Positions 1-4,815 are shown, counted from the first letter of the stretch. The stretch is 5,248 nucleotides of DNA from an uncultured Campylobacter sp. (GCF_938045625.1 NZ_CALIAV010000075.1:1-5248), one strand, 5' to 3'. Translations and numbers: made by a program. Notes: a model not told the origin generated them from the letters alone.

Positions 1-479
1 ACGCCGCGCAGGGGCATAAATTTGAGCGCATAACGCTACGCGACTACAGCGACATAAACGTAAAAGCCGGCAGTGAAATGATAAAAGAGCGCGGGCTGCA
101 GGACGTCGCGAGCTTTACGCAGGCAAATGCGTTTGAAGCCGCTAGCTACGATGGTCTGCAGGACGCATATACGCTAGGCGTCGTGTCGGGACTGTTTGAG
201 CTTTTTCCTGATAACTCAGTCGTGCGCACCGCGCTACAAGGCTTTTCAAGCAGCGTAAAAAGCGGCGGCTACCTAATCTACACCAACCAGCCGTGGCACC
301 CGCAGCTCGAGATGATCGCGCGCGCTCTATCTAGCCACAGGCAGGGTGCGGCGTGGATCATGCGCCGCCGTAGCCAAGCCGAGATGGATCAGCTCGTGGA
401 AAATGCGGGATTTAAAAAAGTAAAAGAGTGGATAGATGGGGATGGGATATTTAGCGTTAGTTTAGCTGTTAAAATTTAG
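1..479 (+). CDS. ynbC: YnbC-like bifunctional alpha/beta hydrolase / SAM methyltransferase, C-terminal part (5' end outside window)
   Basis: The frame is open from base 3 to the TAG stop, giving 158 residues with no start inside the window that needs to be used; the ATG at 78 is internal to the domain. Recognisable conserved blocks of the Methyltransf_20-type domain of YnbC are: LRDYSDINV (residues 12-20 of the fragment), VVSGLFELFPDN (59-70), GGYLIYTNQPWHPQLEMIAR (about 88-107), a WIMRRRSQAEMDQLVENAGF block near 117-138, and the closing GIFSVSLAVKI. E. coli YnbC is close to 585 residues, with an N-terminal alpha/beta hydrolase domain before this domain, so roughly three quarters of the protein should lie upstream. 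The substrate is not known; the pairing with YnbA/B/D homologues in other bacteria points to membrane lipid head-group metabolism (inference). It is followed by ynbD on the same strand, but only after 541 bases. The family call is strong; that the hydrolase half is present here is assumed, not seen. Confidence 0.86.
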   Translation, partial: AAQGHKFERITLRDYSDINVKAGSEMIKERGLQDVASFTQANAFEAASYDGLQDAYTLGVVSGLFELFPDNSVVRTALQGFSSSVKSGGYLIYTNQPWHPQLEMIARALSSHRQGAAWIMRRRSQAEMDQLVENAGFKKVKEWIDGDGIFSVSLAVKI

Positions 480-530
480 CGGCTCGTCTCGTGAGTGCTT
501 TTCCGAGATTTCGCAAAATTTTCGCTCTGC

Positions 531-542
531 AGGCTATAGCCT
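531..542. repeat. 12-bp perfect palindrome
   Basis: AGGCTATAGCCT reads the same on both strands. It lies about 50 bases after the ynbC stop. It could be a protein-binding site or simply part of the structured spacer; nothing in the sequence decides which. Confidence 0.45.
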
Positions 543-620
543 AGCGCACGCTCAATTTTGCTTCAAAACTCGAAAAATCATCTCGCGATACTTCGCCTTA
601 TCGTTTTACGTTTAAATTTG

Positions 621-645
621 AACTCAAATTTTGTAAATTTGAGTT
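621..645. repeat. Stem-loop with 11-bp perfect stem built on AAATTT
   Basis: AACTCAAATTT (621-631) and AAATTTGAGTT (635-645) are perfect reverse complements around a three-base TGT loop. The stem is AT-rich and no T-run follows. The same arm design (AAATTTGA facing TCAAATTT) recurs at 870-892 and 2613-2649. Confidence 0.6.
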
Positions 646-683
646 GCCGAGACCCGTACCGCAAAAATGCTAAATTTAAATTT

Positions 684-714
684 GCGACGCTTTGCATCAG
701 CAAAGCAGTGTCGC
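684..714. repeat. GC-rich stem-loop, 12 bp with a three-base bulge
   Basis: GCGACGCTTTGC (684-695) pairs with GCAAAGC (700-706) around an ATCA loop, and then with GTCGC (710-714) after an AGT bulge at 707-709. The perfect inner stem is seven base pairs and the outer one five. No T-run follows on either strand. It sits inside the 647-916 block. Confidence 0.55.
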
Positions 715-747
715 TACATCATCTCACGTCGTAGGGGTTGGGGGATC

Positions 748-829
748 GTTAAGGGGGAAGGGAGCTCTTTTGCTTCGCTAGCGCTCGCAACTGCTAGCAG
801 AGCGTAATTCAAGCCCCTTCCCCCTTAAC
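748..829. repeat. Large hairpin with 15-bp perfect purine/pyrimidine stem
   Basis: GTTAAGGGGGAAGGG (748-762) is exactly complementary to CCCTTCCCCCTTAAC (815-829). The 52-base interior has a second stem, GCTCT (764-768) with AGAGC (799-803), and a CGCTAGCG palindrome (776-783), so the whole 82 bases can fold as one long structure. One arm is all purine after GTT, the other all pyrimidine before AAC. Downstream on the plus strand is an A-run, and on the minus strand there is no T-run, so a normal terminator is unlikely. It may be a REP-type element, an RNA structure between operon genes, or a mobile-element remnant. Confidence 0.65.
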
Positions 830-869
830 AAAAAAGATTGACTTGCACAAAAAGTTTAATTCATAACGA

Positions 870-892
870 TAAATTTGACTAATTCAAATTTA
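870..892. repeat. AT-rich stem-loop, 9-bp stem
   Basis: TAAATTTGA (870-878) pairs with TCAAATTTA (884-892) around a CTAAT loop. It has the same arm sequence as the hairpin at 2613-2649, and a closely similar one to 621-645. Confidence 0.5.
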
Positions 893-997
893 GTACCTTA
901 AAGATGCGGGTCTCGGTGCGTAAAGTTTACAAATTTGCGTCAAGCAAACGATCTCGGACCGATAAATCCGTAAAAACGCAAATCCGCTAAAATTTGA

Positions 998-1003
998 TAG
1001 AAT
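998..1003 (+). promoter_or_regulatory. Possible sigma-70 -10 element for ynbD
   Basis: TAGAAT sits in the context TTTGATAGAATTAGC, which resembles Campylobacter -10 regions, where the -10 box and a T/A-rich upstream stretch matter more than a -35 box. Transcription would begin near 1010, leaving a leader of only about ten bases before the ATG at 1021. If real, it means ynbD is transcribed independently of ynbC and that a TTG start at 994 could not be used. Not proven by the sequence alone. Confidence 0.4.
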
Positions 1004-1007
1004 TAGC

Positions 1008-1015
1008 AAAAAAGG
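1008..1015 (+). promoter_or_regulatory. Ribosome-binding site that selects the ATG at 1021 for ynbD
   Basis: AAAAAAGG ends five bases before the ATG at 1021. The in-frame TTG at 994 has no comparable purine run in front of it, so the ATG is the better start. Confidence 0.65.
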
Positions 1016-1020
1016 CAAAA

Positions 1021-2553
1021 ATGAAAACAAAACCGTTTTTATCGCAGCTGGCCGCGCTAGTCGTCGTTGCGGCGATATTTTACGCTAGCTACAGCGCTAC
1101 AAACGCCCTCGCGAGCGCTCGCGCGAACGTGCCCGAGATTTATTTCGCGTGGGAGCGCGCACTGCCGTTTTGGGCGTGGAGTATCGTGCCGTACTGGTCG
1201 CTAAATTTACTCTACGCTCTTGGATTTTTCCTCTGCCGTGACGCTAGGGAGCTCGCGCGCTACGTTACGCAGCTGCTAGCCGCGCAGATGATCGCGACGC
1301 TGTTTTTTATCGCTTTTCCTCTGCAAATGTCGTGGGAGAAGCCCGCGGTTTCGGGCCTTAGCGGCTTTTTGTTCTCAAGCCTCGCCGCCTTTGACCTCCC
1401 GTTTAATCAAGCTCCGTCGCTACACATCATACTTTGCGTCGTGGTGGGCGCATTTTACCTTCGCAAGGCGCGCGCGGTTTGGCTCAAGGCGGCGCTTGTC
1501 GCGTGGTTTGCGCTCATCGGCCTTAGCGTACTGACCACGTATCAGCACCATTTTATCGACATTCCGACAGGGATGGCTGCGGGATGCCTCGTGCTTCTGA
1601 TTCGTCCGCCAGAGGGCGCGCCGCTTAGATTTGCCATGGCTAGGGAGGCCGCTCGCTACAAATGGGCGGCGCTATATCTAGGGCTTGCGTTTTTGACGCT
1701 TTTTGGGGCGATTTTGGGAGCTAAAATTTGGGGCGCGTGGATGCTGTGGCTATCGTGGGCGAGCTTTAGTTTCGCGCTGGTTGCTTGCGGTTATGCGTTT
1801 TTAGGCGCGGGAGTTTTTGCTAAAAACGGGCAAGGCCGTCACGCCGCCGCGGCTAAAGCTTTACTTTTCCCCTATCTTTGCGTAGTGCGGTTAAATGCGC
1901 TTTTTTGGCTGCGCGGACGCCGGCTTTCAGACGAGATTTTACCCGGGCTGTATCTAGGCTCGGTTAAGCAGGCGGGCAAATTTGACGCGGTGCTGGACTG
2001 TGCGGCCGAGTTTGAGCGGCCTGGCGGCGCGCAAATTTATGCGAGCCTACCTATGCTAGATATGATAACGCCGAGCGAGGACGAGCTAAAACGCGGCGCG
2101 GACGAACTCGATCAGCTCGTAAAAACGACTCTTTGTGGCGGCGAAAATTTGCAGCAAAGGGCGGCGGAGATAGGATCAAATTTTAGCGCCAAGGCAGGCT
2201 ACGCGCACGGGCGAGATTTTAAATTTCACGAGCAAGCGAGCCCGCGGGTAAATTTGCAAACGCGCGGCTCGGCAAATGAAAGCAAGATCGCCGAGACAGG
2301 GCAAATTCTCACGGACTCAAACGAACGAGCCGCCGAAGCAAACGATAAAAAGGTGCTAGTGTGCTGCGCGCTGGGCTACGGTAGGAGCGCGTCGGTGCTG
2401 CTTGCTTGGCTGGTGATTTACGCGAGACTAGGCTTTGACGAGGCGCTAAATTTGCTAAAATCTCGCCGCGAAAAGATCGCAGTCGCTAGCTCGCTGCGCG
2501 ATCGGATAGCGCGGCTAGCCGCAGAAGCCCGCGTAAATTCGAAAGCGGAGTAA
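1021..2553 (+). CDS. ynbD: YnbD-like PAP2 / dual-specificity phosphatase fusion, membrane protein (510 aa)
   Basis: The N-terminal half is a polytopic PAP2-type membrane phosphatase domain with hydrophobic segments near residues 9-29, 52-72, 84-104, 133-149, 155-173, 183-195, 213-233 and 238-265. Its signature residues are PSLHI (132-136, putative catalytic His135) and YQHHFIDIPTG (174-184; His176 with Asp180). The Arg of the usual SRxxxxxHxxxD motif is Val170 here. The C-terminal half is a cysteine phosphatase of the DSP kind: it opens at ILPGLYLGS (306-314), has the probable general acid Asp347 in LPMLDMITP, and a P-loop CALGYGRS with Cys449 and Arg455 (CX5R). The His that usually precedes the catalytic Cys is Cys448. 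About 70 hydrophilic low-complexity residues (about 370-440) separate the general acid from the P-loop, which explains 510 residues against about 430 in E. coli YnbD. Substrate unknown; a phospholipid or lipid-head-group phosphate at the inner membrane is inferred. The TTG at 994 would add nine residues but lacks a good ribosome-binding site. Confidence 0.88.
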   Translation: MKTKPFLSQLAALVVVAAIFYASYSATNALASARANVPEIYFAWERALPFWAWSIVPYWSLNLLYALGFFLCRDARELARYVTQLLAAQMIATLFFIAFPLQMSWEKPAVSGLSGFLFSSLAAFDLPFNQAPSLHIILCVVVGAFYLRKARAVWLKAALVAWFALIGLSVLTTYQHHFIDIPTGMAAGCLVLLIRPPEGAPLRFAMAREAARYKWAALYLGLAFLTLFGAILGAKIWGAWMLWLSWASFSFALVACGYAFLGAGVFAKNGQGRHAAAAKALLFPYLCVVRLNALFWLRGRRLSDEILPGLYLGSVKQAGKFDAVLDCAAEFERPGGAQIYASLPMLDMITPSEDELKRGADELDQLVKTTLCGGENLQQRAAEIGSNFSAKAGYAHGRDFKFHEQASPRVNLQTRGSANESKIAETGQILTDSNERAAEANDKKVLVCCALGYGRSASVLLAWLVIYARLGFDEALNLLKSRREKIAVASSLRDRIARLAAEARVNSKAE

Positions 2554-2612
2554 AGACCAACTAAATTCGCAAAAGCAAGTGCGGCAAATTTAAGCGCGAA
2601 ATAGGCGCAGGC

Positions 2613-2649
2613 TAAATTTGATCAAGTCCGGTTTGAGGGATCAAATTTA
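2613..2649. repeat. Stem-loop with 11-bp perfect stem after ynbD
   Basis: TAAATTTGATC (2613-2623) pairs exactly with GATCAAATTTA (2639-2649) around a 15-base loop. It lies 60 bases after the ynbD stop. It is followed by AAAATTTGCGG rather than T's, so terminator function is doubtful. It shares the TAAATTTGA arm with 870-878. Confidence 0.55.
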
Positions 2650-2734
2650 AAAATTTGCGGACAAAAAACAAGCGGCATTGCAAAATTCTCGGCGAAAATG
2701 AACGGGAATTTAACCAAAGGCAAACACCCAAAAA

Positions 2735-2742
2735 GAGGAGGG
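2735..2742 (+). promoter_or_regulatory. Strong Shine-Dalgarno site for the ATG at 2746
   Basis: GAGGAGGG lies three bases before the ATG, with the AGGAG core five bases away. It is the strongest ribosome-binding site in the window and is the main reason for believing the short frame at 2746 is the true start of the split membrane-protein gene. An in-frame ATG at 2698 lacks such a site. Confidence 0.65.
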
Positions 2743-2745
2743 AAA

Positions 2746-2877
2746 ATGACGAATGCGGAGCAAAACGAAAAATCGGCGCAAGGCGGGGAGCGGGAATGCC
2801 GCCAAAGTACGGACGATAGAGCCTTGGCGCTGGTTACGGCTAGATTTTTAGCGACGCACAGGCTGTTTTTTTGTTAA
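2746..2877 (+). CDS. N-terminal fragment (43 aa) of a split small membrane protein gene
   Basis: Translation from the ATG with the strong GAGGAGGG site gives a charged, hydrophilic stretch (residues 1-25, MTNAEQNEKS onward), then ALALVTARFLATHRLFF, and ends after Cys at a TAA right behind a run of seven T's (2866-2872). The last residues look like the beginning of a membrane helix that is cut off. In the -1 frame the sequence continues as LLNLLQLAVCLTIF and onward (see 2871-3194), so the two frames would join into a coherent 149-residue protein if the run had eight T's or the ribosome slipped back one base. On its own a 43-residue peptide ending in half a helix is hard to explain as a full gene. 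Alternatives are a real inactivating indel, phase variation, or a base missing from the assembly. No family recognised. Confidence 0.55.
   Translation: MTNAEQNEKSAQGGERECRQSTDDRALALVTARFLATHRLFFC
2866..2872 (+). other. Seven-T homopolymer at the frame junction
   Basis: TTTTTTT follows CTG and precedes GTTAAATTT. In the upstream frame it reads TTT TTT TGT TAA; one extra T (or a -1 slip) gives TTT TTT TTG TTA and joins the downstream frame. One T fewer leads into a third frame that ends at a TAG about 35 codons on. The tract is short for a switching homopolymer, so its role is uncertain, but its position exactly at the break is clear. Confidence 0.6.
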
Positions 2878-3194
2878 ATTTACTTCAGCTAGCCGTCTGT
2901 CTTACTATTTTTACACATTTTGCCGTTATTGCGGGCTTTTTGACGGCTTTTGCGGCTCTGTTTTATCTGCACGTTAGGCTGCATTTTGATACGCTGATTT
3001 TTAGAGATTTTGCGGAGGGGAGGCTTGATTGCGGTAAATTTGACGCGGCGCTTGCGGAGCTAAATTTAGCTAGCAAGCCACCTAAAATCCGCGATATGAA
3101 AAGTCGCTGCGCCGGAGCTTTGCGGCTATATAAATTAACGGCCGCGCTTACTCTCGCCATCGTCGCGGCTTTAGCGGGTTACTATCTGAGCTAA
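2871..3194 (+). CDS. Hypothetical small membrane protein, main body (C-terminal part of split gene, 107 codons from TTG)
   Basis: The reading frame codes for a hydrophobic stretch (LLQLAVCLTIF to ALFYLHVRL, residues about 4-37) that could form one long or two short membrane helices, a soluble middle part (HFDTLIFRDFAEGRLDCGKF, then a helix AALAELNLA and a basic KPPKIRDMKSRC), and a last membrane helix (LTAALTLAIVAALAGYYL) at the end. The TTG at 2871 is the first usable start after the TAG at 2841, but it has only a weak CAGG in front and would begin inside a helix. It is therefore better read as the continuation of the frame at 2746 across the T-run; joined length 149 residues, with the N-terminus predicted hydrophilic. 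I do not recognise the family. Same strand as ynbD and 317 bases behind its stop (192 for the joined gene), so a role in the same membrane-lipid locus is possible but unproven. Confidence 0.6.
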   Translation: MLNLLQLAVCLTIFTHFAVIAGFLTAFAALFYLHVRLHFDTLIFRDFAEGRLDCGKFDAALAELNLASKPPKIRDMKSRCAGALRLYKLTAALTLAIVAALAGYYLS

Positions 3195-3508
3195 ATTTGC
3201 TTACCCGCTTAGACGGTTACGGAACGCCGATTTAGACGATCGCGTCGGTTTGGCGCGCAAAATTCAACAACTGTTTTTCATGGCGAGATAAACGGGATAA
3301 AATTGATTACTTTTGCGGGCTATTTTTGTAGCGACTATTTTAAGCGATGAAACAGCGGCTAGTATCGCCGACGCACCCTATTCGAGCGCTTTTAAATTTG
3401 ACGATTTCATCGGTATTTTAAAATTTCAAAGCATAAAAAAATCCAGTGCAAAAAGACGAAATAGACAACCGAGCAAGTTTAGTCGGGGCAAAATATACGA
3501 ATTCCTTT
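3195..3508. other. Convergent intergenic region, no credible gene
   Basis: It lies between the end of the plus-strand membrane-protein gene and the end of minus-strand murB. A plus-strand open frame beginning with TTG at 3313 runs into the murB 3' end but has no ribosome-binding site and a composition rich in Ser, Lys and Arg without a recognisable pattern. A -10-like TAAAAT (3298-3303) has no gene behind it. The only clear structure is the stem-loop at 3388-3432 and a small GACG/CGTC stem at 3235-3246. No T-tailed terminator serves either gene. Confidence 0.6.
3388..3432. repeat. Imperfect 12-bp stem-loop with a nested small hairpin
   Basis: GCTTTTAAATTT (3388-3399) faces AAATTTCAAAGC (3421-3432): eleven of twelve positions pair, with one T/C mismatch. 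Inside the loop, CGAT (3402-3405) pairs with ATCG (3409-3412) around TTC. It lies between two convergent genes, where a bidirectional terminator would be expected, but there is an A-run (ATAAAAAAATCC) rather than T's on the plus side and no T-run on the minus side. Confidence 0.45.
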
Positions 3509-4300
3509 TTATAGCACCACGACTTCGGTTTCCAGTTCGATACCGAATTCCTCAAAAACGCGGCTTTGCGCTAAATTTATGAGCGCAATCACATCCTCAA
3601 AGCTCGCGCTGCCGAAATTTATGATGAAATTTGCGTGCTGCTCGCTAAATTTCGCTCCGCCGATCGCGTGGCCTTTTAATCCCGCCGCTTCGATCAGCCT
3701 GCCTGCGGCGTCATTCGGCGGGTTTTTAAAGCAGCTTCCAAAGCTTGCTCCCTTTGGCTGGTTGGCGCGTTTGGCGGCGAAATCCGCGGCGAGCGAGACA
3801 TCAAAACCGCGTGAAATTTTAAACTCGGCGCCTAAAATCGGCTCCTTGATCCCGCTTCTTCGGTAGCCGAAGCTTATCCGCTCGCGCTCCACCCAGCTGC
3901 GCGTTAGGCGCACGGCAAGCAGGCTATCGCTGATGCTAGCGCCGGCAAGCCCCGCGTTCATTTTGATTAGCCCGCCGAGCTGCCCTGGGATGTTGCGCAA
4001 AAACTCAAAGCCGCCGAGGCCTTGCTTTTTAGCGAAGTTGTAAATTTTGCCCGACTTCGTCGCAGCCCCGATACTAAGGACATCGCCGCTTAGGCTTATG
4101 CGGTCGAACTCCTCGCTTAGCATCGCAAGGTGCGGCGGCGCGGGCGAGATGAGCAGATTATTGCCGCCGCCGATAATCGCGCGCTCGCGGATACTCTCAA
4201 ACTCCGCAAAATCGGCCTCGTCTTTTAAAATTTGCACCGCGAAGCTCCCGCCGATGCGCACGGAGGTGTATTTGCTAAAATCTATCTGCTTTGTTTTCAA
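3509..4300 (-). CDS. murB: UDP-N-acetylmuramate dehydrogenase MurB (263 aa, TTG start)
   Basis: MurB is the FAD enzyme that reduces UDP-GlcNAc-enolpyruvate to UDP-MurNAc with NADPH, the second committed step of peptidoglycan precursor synthesis in the cytoplasm. Visible family motifs in order: YTSVRIGG (11-18), the FAD-binding IIGGGNNLLIS (42-52), RNIPGQLGGLIKMNAG (102-117, the IPGxxGGxxxMNAG block), YRRSGI (146-151), GSCFKNP (188-194, with the Ser that serves as proton donor in the family, probably Ser189), QHANFIIN (221-228), and a C-terminal LETEV (256-260) holding the conserved acidic residue. The length fits the short MurB type of Campylobacterota. The start is TTG: the frame is closed upstream by a TGA, and AAAAGG lies seven bases before the TTG, so no ATG start is available. 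It follows mqnD on the same strand after 535 bases, too far for obvious operon coupling. No odd residues seen; probably functional. Confidence 0.95.
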   Translation of the reverse strand: MKTKQIDFSKYTSVRIGGSFAVQILKDEADFAEFESIRERAIIGGGNNLLISPAPPHLAMLSEEFDRISLSGDVLSIGAATKSGKIYNFAKKQGLGGFEFLRNIPGQLGGLIKMNAGLAGASISDSLLAVRLTRSWVERERISFGYRRSGIKEPILGAEFKISRGFDVSLAADFAAKRANQPKGASFGSCFKNPPNDAAGRLIEAAGLKGHAIGGAKFSEQHANFIINFGSASFEDVIALINLAQSRVFEEFGIELETEVVVL

Positions 4301-4307
4301 AATTTTG

Positions 4308-4313
4308 CCTTTT
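4308..4313 (-). promoter_or_regulatory. Ribosome-binding site of murB that supports its TTG start
   Basis: Read on the minus strand, AAAAGG ends seven bases before the TTG at 4300. An ATG at 4322-4320 lies in another frame and the murB frame itself meets a TGA just upstream, so this site fixes the non-ATG start. Confidence 0.6.
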
Positions 4314-4340
4314 AAATTTCATTTTTTGGTTTCGTAAATT

Positions 4341-4568
4341 TAAAATTTCATGCTCGCCGCGTATCGTTTTAAAATTTAGCGATACACCGCCGCGCCGCAC
4401 GATGCGAAACGCAAACGCTATCTTAAAATTTAACGCTGCTGCTACGATTAAATTTAGCTCGCTTTCAATACGTTTTCAGCGGCGCGCTACATCGCACGCA
4501 CAGCTCGCACTCTGCGGTACAAAATACAGCTGCGCGTACCTCCGCGTATAAAATTTCATCGCCGCGTA
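4341..4568. repeat. Direct repeat pair TAAAATTTCAT(GCT)CGCCGCGTA
   Basis: The copy at 4341-4363 and the copy at 4549-4568 agree in all 20 shared bases; the first carries three extra bases (GCT) in the middle. The copies are 208 bases apart in the spacer upstream of murB. Their flanks are not clearly alike. Confidence 0.5.
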
Positions 4569-4710
4569 GCCGTAAATTTGAGGCGGAACATCGCACTGCG
4601 ACAATGGCGCCACAGCACGCGGTCGATTGGCGCAGCTTAGCGGCGATACATTACCGCTACGACAAAAGCGATATAAAATTCTACCACGCGTCTGCTTTTA
4701 CGCCGAAGTA

Positions 4711-4815
4711 AAATTTTAGCCGAGGCGCAAACCCCTTAACGCCTAGAAATTTAGCCGAAACGAAGGGGTAGTATTTCGAGCAAAATCAGCCGAAGCAAGG
4801 CTTAAATTTCAGCTA
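4711..4815. repeat. Three AGCCGA-containing units at exact 35-bp spacing
   Basis: AAATTTTAGCCGA (4711-4723), AAATTTAGCCGAAA (4747-4760) and AAAATCAGCCGAA (4782-4794) place AGCCGA at 4718, 4753 and 4788, 35 bases apart each time. The rest of the 35-base units is only loosely alike, so this is a degenerate tandem repeat at best. It lies immediately behind the mqnD stop on the minus strand. Confidence 0.4.

Larger units (their letters stand above)
647..916. repeat. 10-bp inverted repeat bounding an approximately 270-bp structured block
   Basis: CCGAGACCCG at 647-656 is the exact reverse complement of CGGGTCTCGG at 907-916. Between them lie the hairpins at 684-714, 748-829 and 870-892. Terminal inverted repeats around non-coding, foldable DNA would fit a small MITE-like or REP-like element. 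No flanking target-site duplication is evident, so this remains a suggestion. Confidence 0.4.
480..1020. other. 541-bp non-coding spacer between ynbC and ynbD, rich in inverted repeats
   Basis: No credible reading frame with a start and ribosome-binding site was found on either strand. The stretch holds nine AAATTT words and several nested or adjacent inverted repeats, listed separately (531-542, 621-645, 647-656 with 907-916, 684-714, 748-829, 870-892). A further 8-base inverted pair, TCCGAGAT at 502-509 and ATCTCGGA at 951-958, lies outside the others, so the whole spacer can fold as nested arms. CCGAGA appears in both the 502 and 647 arms. There is no T-run after any of the stems on either strand, so none is a standard intrinsic terminator. 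In E. coli ynbC and ynbD are close neighbours, so this spacer may be an inserted or expanded element (inference). Confidence 0.7.

Noticed and set aside
748..829. Intrinsic terminator for ynbC
   Set aside because: The stem is long and strong but an A-run follows on the plus strand, and there is no T-run on the minus strand.
994..1020. TTG at 994 as start of ynbD (nine extra residues)
   Set aside because: No ribosome-binding site in front, the probable -10 box overlaps it, and the ATG at 1021 has AAAAAAGG five bases upstream.
2698..2745. Upstream in-frame ATG at 2698 for the split membrane-protein gene
   Set aside because: Weak ribosome-binding site, while the ATG at 2746 has GAGGAGGG close in front.
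2963..3160. 65-codon minus-strand frame
   Set aside because: Lies wholly opposite the membrane-protein gene, no ribosome-binding site, no recognisable product.
3313..3582. 89-codon plus-strand frame starting with TTG
   Set aside because: No ribosome-binding site, low-complexity basic product, runs over the 3' end of murB on the other strand.
3579..4337. Two plus-strand frames (3579-3866 and 4047-4337)
   Set aside because: They are antisense to murB, whose family motifs are beyond doubt.
4291..4551. 86-codon plus-strand frame over the murB start
   Set aside because: Made of AAATTT-rich spacer sequence, no ribosome-binding site, no domain.
4427..4711. Open plus-strand stretch of about 95 codons without a clear start
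   Set aside because: The only ATG is late, there is no Shine-Dalgarno site, and the frame just avoids stops; composition looks like translated spacer.
4341..4815. CRISPR-like array in the murB spacer
   Set aside because: Repeats are degenerate, few, and without consistent spacer and repeat lengths; no cas gene nearby.
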